Assembly (NCBI RefSeq): GCF_039555335.1
Contig: NC_092636.1
Location: 61,687,706 to 61,751,705 of the forward strand
Source: Amphiura filiformis
Taxonomy: Eukaryota; Echinodermata; Ophiuroidea; Amphilepidida; Amphiuridae
DNA length: 64,000 bases
Direction of reading: 5' to 3'
Both the position numbers and the translations under genes were made by a program. Shown here in pieces: positions 24,201-39,200 of this stretch. Every line of letters starts with the position of its first letter. Positions within the stretch are counted from its first letter, which is position 1. Below the pieces are notes generated by a model. That model did not search any database, was not told the DNA's origin, and was given only the letters and a program-made list of their open reading frames with translations.

Positions 24201-27200
24201 AGCCTTAGTCAGATGTCCTTCAGCCTATTTATGCGAAACTATTAAACAGGTCGATATGTATAATGGCCATGCGTGGCGGTGGATTCAATCTACCATGGCG
24301 ATTTCTGCCATGAAGATATCGGGGCGATGACACTGTGCAGGGTGTCCCTGAAAGAACTGTATCGTCGGAAACTTAATTGTTTGGGTATTTTAACGCCACA
24401 AATATACATAACTAAATAACTGGTGTGGTTGAGGAATAAATCAGCTATCACATGCTTTTGGAATTTTGACAATTGATTGATCGCTAACTGACTATAGTTA
24501 GCGATTGCGGTTTTCGCCCTGCTGACTACAACTTCAGAAGGTTCAGAAGGTTCACCATTCTTGAAATATAAGAATTGTACGTAACTTCGTTTTCAAGCCG
24601 TTCCATAGATTCAATTATCAATTGATGATCGTATAAATATATGCATCATCAGCGCATGAGGCATCTATTGTCATTGATAGATATTTGACTCCGTGGAATG
24701 GATTGAATATCAGGTAGTTTCGTAAAATTCTTTTTTTTTTCAATAACGGACTGGTCAATTGTCAAAATTCGAGAAGTAGGCGATGGCTGATATATTCCTT
24801 AACCACATTGGTTATTTAGTTATGTTTAGTTTATGCATTAAAATACCCCAAAATTCAGTTCCGACTATACCGTTCTTTCAGGGACACCCTCAGAAAAGTG
24901 ATTATCAATATTTAAATAGATCATTAGTTGGTAGCATGCCCCGGTTTCAATTTACTAACAGTTGACTTCAAGGCAACATCACTAGTTTTAAATTAAAAAG
25001 TTATTATGTTGCATTGATACATGCAGCAAATAAGATCCAATCATTTTATTGCATTAATGTTTCATAAAGACTCCTGGAACGCAGTGTTTGACAGAGATAC
25101 ACACTACAATGACTGCTGTATTTGCAAAGAGAGCATATGCTAATTAATAAGTGTTATAGCAACATCAACATACACTCCCATAACATAAGAAATTACTTAC
25201 GATAAGGATGAGCAGATGGTCAAGATAATCGCACAAGACCGTAGAGTTATTGCATTTAGCTCGAGAGCCGTTAGGTTCAAGAGCTAAATGCAATAACTCC
25301 ACGATCAAGTGCGATTATCTTGACAAATGCACTTCTGCAAAGTAATTATCCTGCATAAACTTTTTGAGTGCATCAGATATAATAAAACGATGGGCAATTA
25401 ATTGCTGCATTGATATTTTAGTTTGAAAATGTGAGAAATAGATATCATAAATTAAAAACGCTGTCAGTTCAGTCAGTAACTTGTTAGGAAAATCAATCAC
25501 TGCATAAGTTAGCTACCACTCTGTGAGTGCCACACCTTTGTTTCCAATGGACATTTTATTGTGAAATGTCATTGTACAAGGAATACATAAAAAAAATTTC
25601 CACATAGCCCCCGAATAAAAAGTATTTAATTATCTTTGTAATCACTCAAAAAGCATTTTGTGTGAATTTTACATCCGAACTAGAGGCTATTAAATTTTTA
25701 CGAGCCTTATTATTTTACATGTAAAGCCTATGGAGGTGACGATTAGAAATGGACGGCAATATTGAAAAACCCTCATTTTGGGCCATTTTAGACACTAAAA
25801 AGAAAAAAAAAAAAGAATAGCCTCTAGTCCGGATGTAAAATTCACACACAATGCTACCTGAGTGAGTACAAACATAATTAAGTAAATTTCATTTAGGGGC
25901 TATATCAAAAACAAAAATGTCCTATACCTTCATGGTTATGAAACAAAGGCGCCACTAGGTTAATTGTATACCAATAATGTTGATATAATCGATTGCCCTT
26001 TGAAATATATGGCCTTAATACGTTGAAGTCATTAGAAAAACAAACCACTATATAATACCAATACATGCTTCTATGTATGCAGTGAAGATGAGAAAAGATA
26101 TTGATAATATCAACACAAATTTATTATAGGCCTACACTCCTGTAATTTGAGCTTTCAAATCTACTTGTATAACAATGCACGACAGTGAAATATTACAATT
26201 TTAACAGTTTGAAATTACTATAATAATAAGCATGATTATAATGATATTAGACGCTATTGAGACTTCATTTCATTTATCAAATGATTTACTGGTTTTATGA
26301 TGTCCTGTTTTATTTTTATTGCAATATTTTGAACTTTTTCATTAATGGAAGTGCGATTATTCTCCTTAGATGATTTGGTTTATTAAATCTTTTGTTTTTT
26401 AATAATAGCTCCAAACAGAACAAAATGCATAATTTATGATACACATTCTGAAAACCCAATACCAGAATTTTAACACCACATAATGTATATTCATACTTTT
26501 TGATGGTATATATAAGTTATTATGCCTCCACTGGAGGTATTATGTTTCCTGGTTGTCCGTTTGTCCGTCCGTCTGTACATCCGAGCTTGCGAGTGCAATT
26601 TCTCAGAACTGGTAAGGCGTATAGTGATGCAATTTGGTGGAGGGGTGGTCATTGGTGGTCCTCAAATTTTAGCAAGTTTTCGTCACAAAATATGGTAATT
26701 AAGTACCTAATTTATGTATATCAAGCAAAATAACCTTGTGCACAGATTATCTGGAGATCTGTATGAGTTACAGTGATGAAACTTGGCAGAGAGTAGCATA
26801 GCCAGAGTTTCTTGACCTGATTTGCTTTTCAGCGCAAAATTTGCGTGATCGCAAGGTCATTGTGAGGTCATCCGTGGTCAAATCGCCATATATTGTTGCA
26901 GGTTCATGAAATTTGGTGGGAACGACTACTGTAGGAAGAAATAAATGTCAAGGTCATTTTGGGGTCATCCATTTGTCGCAGGTTCATGAAATTTTGTGGG
27001 GACAACCACTGAAAGCGAGGCAAAAATGTCAAGGTCAAGTTGGGGTCATTCGGGTTCATCTGGGGTCAAATCACCATAGACTGCTGCAGGTTCATGAAAT
27101 TTGATGGGCACGGCCACCTTAGTGAGGCAAATAATGTAAAGGTCATTTTGGGTTCAAGTGAAATTGCACCGGTTAAAATGATGGAGGCATTGCTGACCCG

Positions 27201-30200
27201 ACGATTTGCGTTGAGAACCGGCTACCGGTCGAGAACCATGAAATTCTAGTTAGTTACGTGAAAGTAGTATTTATAGTATTTGAGTGTATACTTACTACTC
27301 CCCCTTCAAATCTCCTGTCGTAGTATTATCTAAAATCTATTGTTTAGCATGCAGGTTTCAGATAATGCATTGTTTAGCATGCAGGGTTTATATAATATGG
27401 GCTATGACAGGTAGTTTGTAAAGTGTAACACACAGGAGAAGAATACATAACAGTGAATAGAAATGGGCACTTGGAAGTTTATATTAAAGGTAACATCAAA
27501 GATTAAGACACGCACATATAGCTAAAAGCTCTATGGACACGCATCATTAAAAAGTTTTCCAAAATAAAAATACACCTTATGCAATTGAAAGGGTACACAA
27601 AATTTCAATATACCCTTCAGCAAAATGATTAAAGAAAACCCTGGTGACTAGCCACAACTGAATGCTGTAAGTTATTTAATTCAAAAACCTTGTGAATGCT
27701 GTAAATGTTGTACAACAACTACTGGTGCTTGATCACTAAGAATTTTTCTCTCCCTCACAGTGACTGCTTGAACATAACAGAGATTTGTGTAAAAGATGGT
27801 GAACTAATAAACTGTAGAATGATTGTCATGATCATGCAACCAAATTATACCCTAATAAATTGCCAGTATTTGTGAGATAAAGAAACTTAAAAATTAATTC
27901 TTACTTACCAAAAAGCTTCCGACAATGTTGTTAACAGGTGCTTCCTTTACAGTGAGCTGAATGTTAATGTAACATCACCAACGCTAGAAACTGCTATGTG
28001 ATTTAGTAGGATCCTGTTTCACTTTGAACTTCATGAAAGTTACGGGATTGTCTCATCATACTAGTGTCATAAAAGGTGTTTCTTTTTTCCAAATTAAATT
28101 TCTACTTTTGTATGTTGTACCAATTGTTTTAAATTATGTTCGTCTGGTTTTAGCCGTTTATCATTATTCTAATTTTCTAAAGTTGATATAAAAACATGTT
28201 TTATCAGATGATAAGAAGGTATATGGATAATGATTTTAAATTTTGTCTTTTTTTTCAGGACATCAGTTGAAAATGTGGAGAAGAAATCACTCATAGAAGA
28301 CTCCTTTCAAATTCTTGTTGCCATGGCTACTCAAGACTTGGGCAGCAAACAGCTCATAGGTGATGGAATGGTGCCAGCTCTGTGTGATGTTTATAACAAC
28401 TCCTACTTTGGTAAGTGTATATAGGATTGCTGAGGATATTGAACTATATGCATTGTGGATGCACTTTTGAGTGTTTTATAGTTCTTATCACAGCTCTAAT
28501 AAGGGGACACTACAGTGTCAGAGCCTGTCCTGTATAACCCAAGATTGTGTGTGTTGGGAGAGGAGGGTTTGCTTTGCTTTCATTTTTGTTTTTGTTTTGA
28601 AGGTTGTTTGGTTATTTTTTTTTTTGCTTATTTGTTTCCCCAAAACTCAAATCTGCTTTTTAATTTCTCCAAACCATAACCAGATATGATGATCTTATAC
28701 TATAACATGATTATATAGGCTTAGATCTTAAGAAAATGTGCAGTCAGAGAACATTAAAAATTAATAACAGTTCCTGAAAATGATTTGGCTATTGAATAAA
28801 GTCCAAAATGATTTTAAAAATTCACATTTGGGCCCATATGTTGACAACCACAAACAGATTCGGAAAATGTTCCAAGTGCAATTGAAGTTGATTGACCTGG
28901 TTGTATCTGAAATAATACAAACAAGTGTTCAGTTTATAGAATATGTTTCTACATATCAAAACATAATTAAATTGATGGTGTTGGAACTTGGCAGAACTAG
29001 ACAAAATAAATTACAAGAGTATGACTTGAAAAATAATTGTGTCATGATTCAATTTCATTTTGTAGGGAATGAGCAAGCCTTCAGCCTTCTGGGAATCCTG
29101 ATAGAATACTGTGGAGAAGAAATATGGGAAACAAATAGGGCATGTCTCAATGAGTTACTAAGCAGCATGGCATCTGAATTTAAACAAATACAGGTAGGTG
29201 GATGTTTTTATGATTGGGTGAATTTTGAGATTGAGTATAACATATTGGACCTAATTAGTATCATATAGAAAGCCTTGATGTATGACCCAAATAAGCAATA
29301 TTTGGTCTTCTAGCTAGATAATCTACAAGTTTTAATTTTGTAGTACATGAGTAAAAGTAGATTTGTCTAAAAATAAGCCGGTTCTTCACATATAGATGTT
29401 TATAATTTACTTCATATCTGATTTTATTATACTTCATCAATTAATACATCGGCTTTGACTTCATGGCTTTTTCACAGGATGGTGGTTTTGAATGAATAAT
29501 CATCTAGATGGCGGAGTATAGCATTTTGCAAACTCTCAATGAGGAGTTGTACCTGGGCTGTAGTAAAAATCAAATCCAACTGTGAACATAAATAATACTT
29601 TTAAATAAACTGTGACACAACTTTTAAGTTTAAAACTTTCTTTCAAGGAGACAGAATGTTCTCAACCAAACTTATATTGCGTCTGAATATTCTTTTATGA
29701 TTTTCTGTTTTACAGGATGAAAGAAAATTCAAATTGTGCACTCGGCTAACATTATTGTTAACTTCTTCCAATGAATTGGTAAGTTTTACAAACAAAATTG
29801 ATCATTTCATCATCAGTTATTTTAATAATTTAAGTTTAACTAACTTAAAAGTGTAACAGACAAATGTAAATACAGACATTCTTTGCTATGTTTAGCTATA
29901 ACCACCTGGTACCCACAGTATGAAATCTATATTTTATGGTTTAAAGTTCATAAATCAGGACACAAAATGATGTGGGCCAAGTGCTGGCAAAAATCGTAGC
30001 TGGCCCGCAATCTTGGCATGTTGCAGCTCAGAGAGCCCCCAAATTTGTGCACTATTCTAGGATTTTTACGCCAGTTGCAGGCTTTTTTAGTACCATGCAG
30101 TCATCATTAGCTTTCTTCCGTGTGTTTTTTTATCATGTTTACAGGTACCAGGAGAAAATGCAGTGTGGGCCTGGGACATTCATCATGGCTTATCAGATAT

Positions 30201-33200
30201 TCTGAAGAGCAAGACAGGTAGGCTCTCCTCCTCAAGTTGCAAACAATGCACCAATATTATCATTTTGATAAATTATGAAATGGAATTAGAATATCAAGAT
30301 TGATTTGAAGCTTTATAGTTTTGATTCTCTTCGTCACTTAAATGAGACAGAGAGGGCTAGATACATATACACAATGTGTGCCCTGACCTAGTTGTATGTC
30401 TCCCAGACAACTAGGGACTAGCTGAACATTTGAAGGGTCTTGTTTTGTCAACTTGCATCAGCTCCACAAGTGGATGTGCTTTTGAGCTGTTTGTAAGCTA
30501 CAAATATATCTAAAAACCCTCTGCGATGACATGCAGTGCATCTAGTGCCAAATTAGCCCAGAGTGTGGAGAGTAGTACTGTCTATCTAAGTCCCTCTGTG
30601 ATGACATACATCTAGTGCCAAATTAGCCCAGAGTGTGGAGGGTAGTACTATCTACCTAGGTGATTGTAAACATTGCTGTTTGGGTGGGTGTTGGGGGACC
30701 TGGTTAATAAGCACCGAGGTTTCTTGTACTTTGTATAGTCCAAAGTCAGCAACTTAAGTTTTGAAATCAGTATCACTCCTGATGTTCCAGATGCCTGGGA
30801 GTATTATGAGCTCTAGCTAAGTCCTAATGGATTTTTTTCTTGGAATAGGTCAAAGCCAGCGTAACCCAGCCCTGAAGTTAGCATCATTCATGATGTGCCA
30901 GCTGGGAGTGTCATGGGCTCTAGGTCCACAAGGAAGTGACAAGAAACTGTTGCTGTTGATTATAAACCTAGCTTGTGTAGAAGTCAGAATGGGCTTGGAA
31001 GATAGCAGTCAGGTAAATAATCGAAACATTTAGATTTTTGAATGTCATCTTGACGATACCTATACATGAATTGATATTACACACTGTTATCAGGAAAATG
31101 AGGAATAATTCTAAATTCAATTCAAATTTGGCAGTTTGCAAGTGATACTCAGTGTGGTAAATTCAGTGGTTACCTTGACCAGAGGTAGATGTAGATCCCT
31201 ATTCGCAATTGACAAGCAGAACACTGACCAATCACAAATTAGTGTTTTCATCATTTGGGATGGGAGATAGAGCTGGAAAACCTATATACAGAACCCTGGT
31301 GTAGTATTTTAAATTTTTATACCGATTTCATTATATCTCAATGGATCATTATTTTGTGATTATTTTGTTTTAAAGTGCATGGAGAAATCTGTGATTCACA
31401 ATGCGTTATATAAATGCTGTTTTATTATTATTATTATTATTATTAAAACTTACCATCATAAATTGGTACCATAATCATAAGGCAGACAGAACCACATGAT
31501 TTCATTTGTTTTTAATTTTTAATGTAATCATTCTTAGTAATGTATTTTTTATTGAATACATGTAGGCTCGTGTGAAATTGGAAATAGAAAACTCCCTTCA
31601 ATATCTTGGAAAATCACTCAATACTCTTTGATTTTCTGGGTGTCATGAGTTCAAAGTATCAAGTTCAAACATAGGCAGTAAACCATCAGATTGGGTTATC
31701 ATTTATTTTGACAGGTAATAATTCAGAATGTAAATATGTTATCCTCTTGGAAAGCCATGATCCTTATACACACACAACCCTGAACACAGACAACCTTATA
31801 CACACAAGGTAATGTCCTTACCATGTACTGGGCATAGACTGAAAATTTTCATGTGATTTATTTTTCATATGGCAACATTTTCACTTTTTGTTTCTTGGCA
31901 ATAAAAAGGTTTGATGGGTTTAGACTGAGTAAATGCTTATGGCAATTCAAATTTTGTAATAAATCACTAAATCTCTCAAAAATCTTACATTGATTAACTA
32001 ATAAAAAACCCACTGAATCTCGCAAATTTACATAAAATATATGGACCAGCCATAATTGTTATTGCTTCTTTGTTACAGAATGTGAGTAATAGGGACATAC
32101 TACCAGCATGTTACAGTGTCTTGGAATCCTGCATAGAATTCATGACATGTGGTCCATCACTATCACTTGATGAGAAGCAGGTTTTACAGCTTCACAATGC
32201 AATGACTGGGGCATTTGGAGCAGTTCTCTTCTTTCTCAAAGAAAACCAGTTTGAACCTGAAAAGGTATGGCGGTTATATCCATCTTAGTTGTTTGTTTGT
32301 TTATTTTTTTACCAAATGATATAATTTTTTATTAATGAGATTAAGGGTTCCGAAATGATCGTTTATTGCGTTTCGACAGTATTTTTTGCGGGACATGAGA
32401 GCACCTCAGACCTATCGAATTGCATTCTGAATACGAAGCATGTCTTTCTGATATCAAATAATTTTCATTTTTTGAAAATTACAATATAATACAAATTTTA
32501 TGACAAATTATAAAAATTTGATATTTTTCAAATTTTGATATATAACAGTCCTCAAGTAAATTATATAAATCTAATGATATATTCTTAAAGTGTATGTAGC
32601 AGGGAGGAAAAGCCGACGGTCAATTGAAAATTTTAATCAGAATTGATGCTATATATTGGTCAATATCCCTACAGGCACAAATTACTATTTTATCACAGCT
32701 AACAATAGTAAATTAATTGATTTCATAAATAATAAGGATCGAAACATCGAACTAATTTGTTTCTATTACCTAACCTAAGCCTAAACCTAAATATAACTCT
32801 AACCATATTCCTAAACATAAATCTGATTCTAATCATAACTCTGACCATAACCCTATCTTAACCTTAATGCTACCCTCCTTAACCCTAATCCAAACATAAA
32901 TGCTCTAAACCCTTTTCAGACTAATGACCCTTCAGTCAAACAGGTTGGTCCCCAAAATGGCTCTTTGTGTACCTAGAGACAAGGGAAAAATATTTCACAA
33001 GCCATGCAGTACGTACTGTAGCATGGTTATTGTTTTAGAAGAAATTCTTGCAATTCTTTACTTAAGTTTAAAGAGTATCTGTGTTAGGAAAAGCGGTTTA
33101 GAAGAAATTTTGTGATTCTTCTCAATGGAATGCGAGTGCTTGCAACCAATTAATGTTTAAATACTTATTGTAATTGTAAATGTCTGTCTTATTGTTGTTG

Positions 33201-36200
33201 CCTTTCAGGTAGATGACCCTCTTGTAAGAGCTACAGTGAGAGTGTTAAGTGTGTGGTTAGCAGAAGAGACTGCAGCATTACGCAACCAAGTCTATGACGT
33301 ATTACCATTCGTGCTCTCAGTTATGTAAGTGAAACTTTTAATTCAAGGACTGCAGCAATGCAAGATATGCAATTCTGGTGTCCCAATACATTTTCTTTTT
33401 ATCTAACTTAAAGAAATAATAGTTTTACCAAGTTTACTGTCTATGGATTTTAGTTTGTCTCTCTTCATACAAAGCATCCACATAACTCAGCATGTTATTC
33501 TTCTTCTTCTTAAGTTCCGTCGACAGGGTGGCTTTATCAATATGCCACATATCGCCAACACTAGTGCTTAGGGTACACGCGCGCAACAAGAAATAAAGGG
33601 GGGGGGGGGAATAATGGCAAAAGGATAAGGCTAAATATCAATCTAAGTGCTGTGCATGTGCTGTGCTGAAATGGATTGGTATCTAACGTGCTGCTCTAGG
33701 ATGGTTTGGTAGTGTTTGAAGCTGCTGCTTCAAGGCGTCAATTGAGGGCGCTCCAGCTACTTCTTTGGGTAACTCATTCCACTCTCTCAATGTCCGGGGG
33801 AAGAAGGAGAGCCGGTGAACATCCTTTTTGATGAAATCATTTCTCAGACTGTGTTTGTGCTTCCCTCTAGTACTGATAGTCTGTTCTGCTGCTTCCAGGT
33901 AGTTGGTTTTGTCTATACCTACAAGGCCATTGAGAATCTTGTACAGCATAGTCAATCTGCTGTTTTTCCTATGATCTTCCAATGTGCTCCATTCCAAGTG
34001 TTCAAGCATGGAAGTTACACTAGCTTCTCTCTTGATATTATGGACACATAATCTGGCTGCCCGTCTCTGGATCCTTTCCATGCTGTTGATGTCTTTTGCA
34101 CGTTTTGGTTTTCATTGTCATTCAAATTTTTATTAAACAATTTTGTCAAACAATTATGTCAATAAATGAATTTGTATTATCCATTTGGTTTTGTATCTTT
34201 CAGAGAGAAGTCATTTGAAGAGGCTAAACTATCATCAGACCTAAAAGAAGCAAGAAACCATACCACAGTAGCACAGTATCCTCTCTTCAAATCCTCCTCG
34301 GCTAGTACTGATTTATTACGCCTAATGCTTCCTGCATTGTGTCATCTTACAGCAGATCAAGAACCTAGAGAGTTACTCATAATGCAAGGTGCCATGGAGA
34401 CTTGTGGCAAATATTTCAGCTATCAGTGGAAACAATTTGAAGACAAACAAGGAGATCAACCAGAGGTATACATTGTGACTATTAAAGACACTATCAATGA
34501 TTAACGAAATGAGAAATCTATAAAATATCTGGTTCTCATAGTTGTGTTAGGCCAAAAAAAAAGTTTGTCTCAAAGCTTGCACGCGCATTTGTAAAATCGC
34601 GGAATTAGAAAAAAAAAGAAATGCAGAATTTGTTTTATTTCAAAACAAAATTTTTTCCGGAAAAATTCGGCAAAAATTAGATTTTTTTTCAAAATACCAT
34701 AAAAATACCAAGTTGGGAATTAAAAAAAAAATTAAACAAAAAAAATCGCATTTCGCATTTGTTTTCAAACCACTTGTGAGCTTTGAGACAAACCTTTTTT
34801 TTTTTTGCCTTATAGCTAGCTGCATGAGATCCATTTGTTGAATGATTTATTCCAGTTATTTTTATTTCCTTTGCAGGTTGCCTTGATCACATTGTGCAAT
34901 ATATTCCTAAATGTATCCCTGCAAGATACAGAAGCTGTCAAAAAGGCGGAGGTTTTTACAGAGCTCTATGGACTAGTTGCAAATGTACTACCAAAATTAG
35001 GTAAGCAATGCACACCCAAAAAACCTTGCTTGTTAGTTTTTTTGGTTTCATTTCTTTTGAAAAACCATTGTTTGAAATTATTATTCATTGTTATGTTTCT
35101 TGTTGTATAGATAGAATAGTATAGTTTCTGCAAATTTTCAACTGATGATGTGTACTTTACAAATAATCCACCTTGCTATTGTATTTCTAAATGATAATCT
35201 CACTAACGAAACTAATCACATTAAATAGAACATTTACACACCCAATATAACAGTACAATTTACCAGCTGCCGAAAGGCTGTGACCGCTAAAGACTGTGAC
35301 CCTGATGCACAGGTGACCGCTTGTATCTAGATATTAACAGCCGAAGTCTAGGAAATAACCCTGACAAAACTTCGGCCAGGTACAAGTGACTTGGTGAAAG
35401 GGGTCACTATAGATAGCTGGTGCTGATAGATGTTGCTGATATATATAGCAAAAAATTAAAGAATCGGTATTTCATCAAAATAATATATTTTGTTTTCAAT
35501 TTCAGGCAAGCAGCATGAAAACCTTGTTCTGTCCTTCAACATGGCCGTTCTGGGACTAACACTTATGAAAAATCTTTCCAACTCTGCCAGTATCCTAGAT
35601 TTAAGCGAAAGCAAAAGATTTGTTGGGGCTGTGCTGCAGATGTTTGGAAACAGTCATCAATGTGGCAAGTCAGGTCAGTGTGAAATAGCACCAACATACC
35701 AGCAACACTGGGAGGATATTACAGAATTATGGATGCTAGGAATGCAATGTAAGTAAAAAAATAAAAGGTCTAATACAAACTTAAAATAATCATCATTCCA
35801 TTCTCTTGCTTATTGGGTTATTCCAGTTGAAATTAGATCGATTGAGCCCATATTTATTGGTCGAGCCATGAGTTTTTAAAATATTGGACGAGACGTAGTC
35901 GAATCCAATATTTTAAAACTCATAGCGAGACCTATAAATATTGAGCGTAAAGCATCCAATTTTATCATTATTATGTTTTGGATCCAATATTTTCACACAC
36001 TTGGAATCATCAAAACATAATAATGGGGCATACTTGAGTCTTTAATTGGTGACATAAAAGAACTGAACTAAAGAACCAGTTTGACATATGGGGACACATG
36101 CAGTCAGACTGAACATGAGGCCATGCATGCGCCCTAGATTTTCATTCAATGCTTGTTCCATGTAACTTTGTTCATACTTTGTGTGTGTCAATGTCACACT

Positions 36201-39200
36201 TGCCCACTTTTACCTTTTTATTGCTTGTATCAAATTTCTTTAATATTTCCTCTCTTTTGCAGTACTTTCAGAATGTGTAGGAGTATTTCCATGGTTTGCA
36301 GGTCTATTCCTACAATATGACTGGATGACTACTACAGTGAAACTATTGACCAATGTTGCAGGTGAGTGTGATTAACTGTACTGTGGTAATCTGTGTGTTG
36401 CTATCACCAACCTCACTCTCATCTCAATAACCACAAACAAACTGGGCTACTCCAGTTGAAATCCATACACCTATGGAAGACATGACCTTCATCTCCCACA
36501 CAGGGGGTGTAGATTTCAAATAGAGTCCCCCATTCAGGTAACCCCATTTGAAATGCACACTCCCTGTGTGGAAGATTGAGGTAATGTCTTCCATAAGGAG
36601 TGTATGGATTTCATATGGAATAGCCAGTCATTTTGTGTACTTTCCTTCATCTGAGAAAGTGTTCAGATTGTGATCAAATTATTCTAGCCAACCAGAAAAC
36701 AAGGTTTTGTGAGATGGAATCACCGACGTTGTGACCAAAACCTTTGGCCTTCAACTGAGTGGATGACCGAGTTGCTTGATGACCCGTATGACAGTATAAT
36801 TCTGACACCACCTGCTGCATTGTGTGATGATTGTTCCACCCTCACTTAATGTTATGCTGAGTAGTTTCTGGGTGAGGGCAGAACACCTATTTAAAGAATA
36901 CACTAATTTGACCATTATCGATGTGATTCTGTGCACAATGAAATATTTGTCAATTTTGTCCCAATAATTTGAGGCACTGGGTGAGGTTTGGAAAGTTTCA
37001 ACCAGAAGTCTTTATACCACCAGTTTGATTTTACTACATTACTTATTACAGGTGGTGGTCTAGATGAAGAGACTTGTACTATGTATGGTGTTGTCTTATC
37101 GTCATTATGCAAACATTTGTCAGATGTGCATTCCCAGTTGAACCAAGCCAATGGATTAGAACTAGCAAGGTGAGTCAATTTAAGCAGAGATTGATATCTA
37201 ATCTGATGACAAAACTATCACTATACCTTGAGTTTGTTAGTGATTTTCACTTTAGTCTTGCCATGGGTCTTACAAATAAACTTAGGCCAATGCCTGTCCC
37301 TTTACTCGGGGAGCTAGAGGCACCTCCTGTGCATCCCCCCCAGGACTAAACCAAACCAACTTTTTTAGGTTCCTGAGATGACCCCAAAACATAATCAGGA
37401 TGTTCCCAAAAATATAAACTGGCCCCAAGTGGGTTTTTCCAAGATGGCATCCAAAATGGCCCCCAAATGCAGGTAATCACTATAAATGACCATATATGAA
37501 TACTTTTTCTGAATCAAACTAACTTTTCTAGCTTAATTAAAGAGCCCAACATAAACTCAAGTTGATATAAAGGATAAAACGTTCCAAAAGTCAGTGTATT
37601 TTCAAAATGGCGCCCAAAATGGCTGCCGAATGCAGGTAATCACTATAAATGACCATATATGAGTACTATTTCTTAAACAAACTAACCTTTTTAGCTTAAT
37701 TAAAGAGCCCATCATAAACTCAAGTTGATATAAAGAAACATAATTCCCAACAGTCAGTATATTTTCAAAATGGCGCCCAAAATGGCCGCCAAATACTGAA
37801 AAAAGACTAAGTTATCATATAACGGGATTTTTTCTGAACCAAACAATAACTTTTTGGCTTGATTTAGGGTCTAATATACTTCTAAGATAAGATAAAGGGA
37901 AAAAGTATCCCAGCCATCAGTGTCCTTCTGTGATAGCACCTAAAGTGGCCGCCGAAATTGGCACCAATACTAAAAATGAATAAAAATTCTCAAATATTAA
38001 TGCTTATTCAGTCAATATAAAGTCAAACTTGAGACATCTTTGACCGTGAATGAAAAAAAAAACCAATTCAAATATATAGCAAATATTGTTTCCTCCCTAT
38101 TACATCACTAATGATATAAATAAATAAATAAATGGGAGTTTCTTATAGCGGATGTATACTTTTCTCACTAATGCACAGGTTAGCATCAGCAATGACATCA
38201 GTAAATAAATGGACATTTTCTAAAGCGAGTGTCCACCGCTTTCTACTCACAAACATTTAAACCTGTTAAAAATGAATATATAGTATTCTTTTCTCACTAT
38301 TGAAGAGGTTAAGGTTAAACAATATCTTTTCAGGCTTTGTCAGCTCAAAAAATATATTATCATCTTACACGTAAGAAAACATGCATACCAATCATGTGAA
38401 TTTAAAAAAAAGTCAAAAAAAAGTGTAAAAATGACCATTTTAGCTTATTTTGTCACCTTCAGTCATCTCCTATTGTTCAATTTGTTTACCGATGCTTGGT
38501 AACAAATTTGATTGACAGGCAGTAGCTTGTCATCTGTCATGCATAACACAATTATCTCTATTATAAAACATACTATAAAGATGTCAGCCTCATGTCAAAT
38601 CGCCCGTCAAATCGTCTGCAGTTGCAAGCTCGACCGCCCAAGACGACTCGGCCTCAAAGACACTGCCCCATTGTAATGCAGCCAGAAAAACCCGACCGAC
38701 CCTGTATAGTTTTTGAGGCCTGTGATTGGTTTGGGGGGGCACCAGGGGAATCGGTGGGGAACATCTCCAATTTTAAAATGAAAACCTTAGAATACTGACT
38801 GGATGAGTCGGCTAGATAATGGTTCTCATTTAACATGCATGTGGTCAAATCTTTTATATTATTGAGAACACCTTTTCAAGCTTTTTCATGTCCAAAATTG
38901 ATGAATTTTGATCCGTTATCGGACAGCATGTTATACTCATAATACTGATTGTGTCGGGAAAAAAAAAAAAAAACTCATCTCTTTTTCCTCAATGAATATT
39001 ACCCAAGGAAGAAGTATGTAATGTGTATTAATGAACGATGACGTTTGAGATGATGCTATACTGATGTATATAGGCCTATGTATACTCTAATATCAAGTCA
39101 TGTTTAAGTCTAAATGGAAGCAAATTTCGGTCAAAAGGTTTGATATGAACCTTTTAGCGGTATCCTTTGGCTTTATGTGGCTGTCGGGGTGGACTTGGGG

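Noticed and set aside
28780..29268. 162-residue open frame ending past a splice donor
   Set aside because: Only 29066-29193 is NCDN exon 5; the rest is intron that happens to be open, as shown by the acceptor 'ttttgtag' and donor gtaggt.
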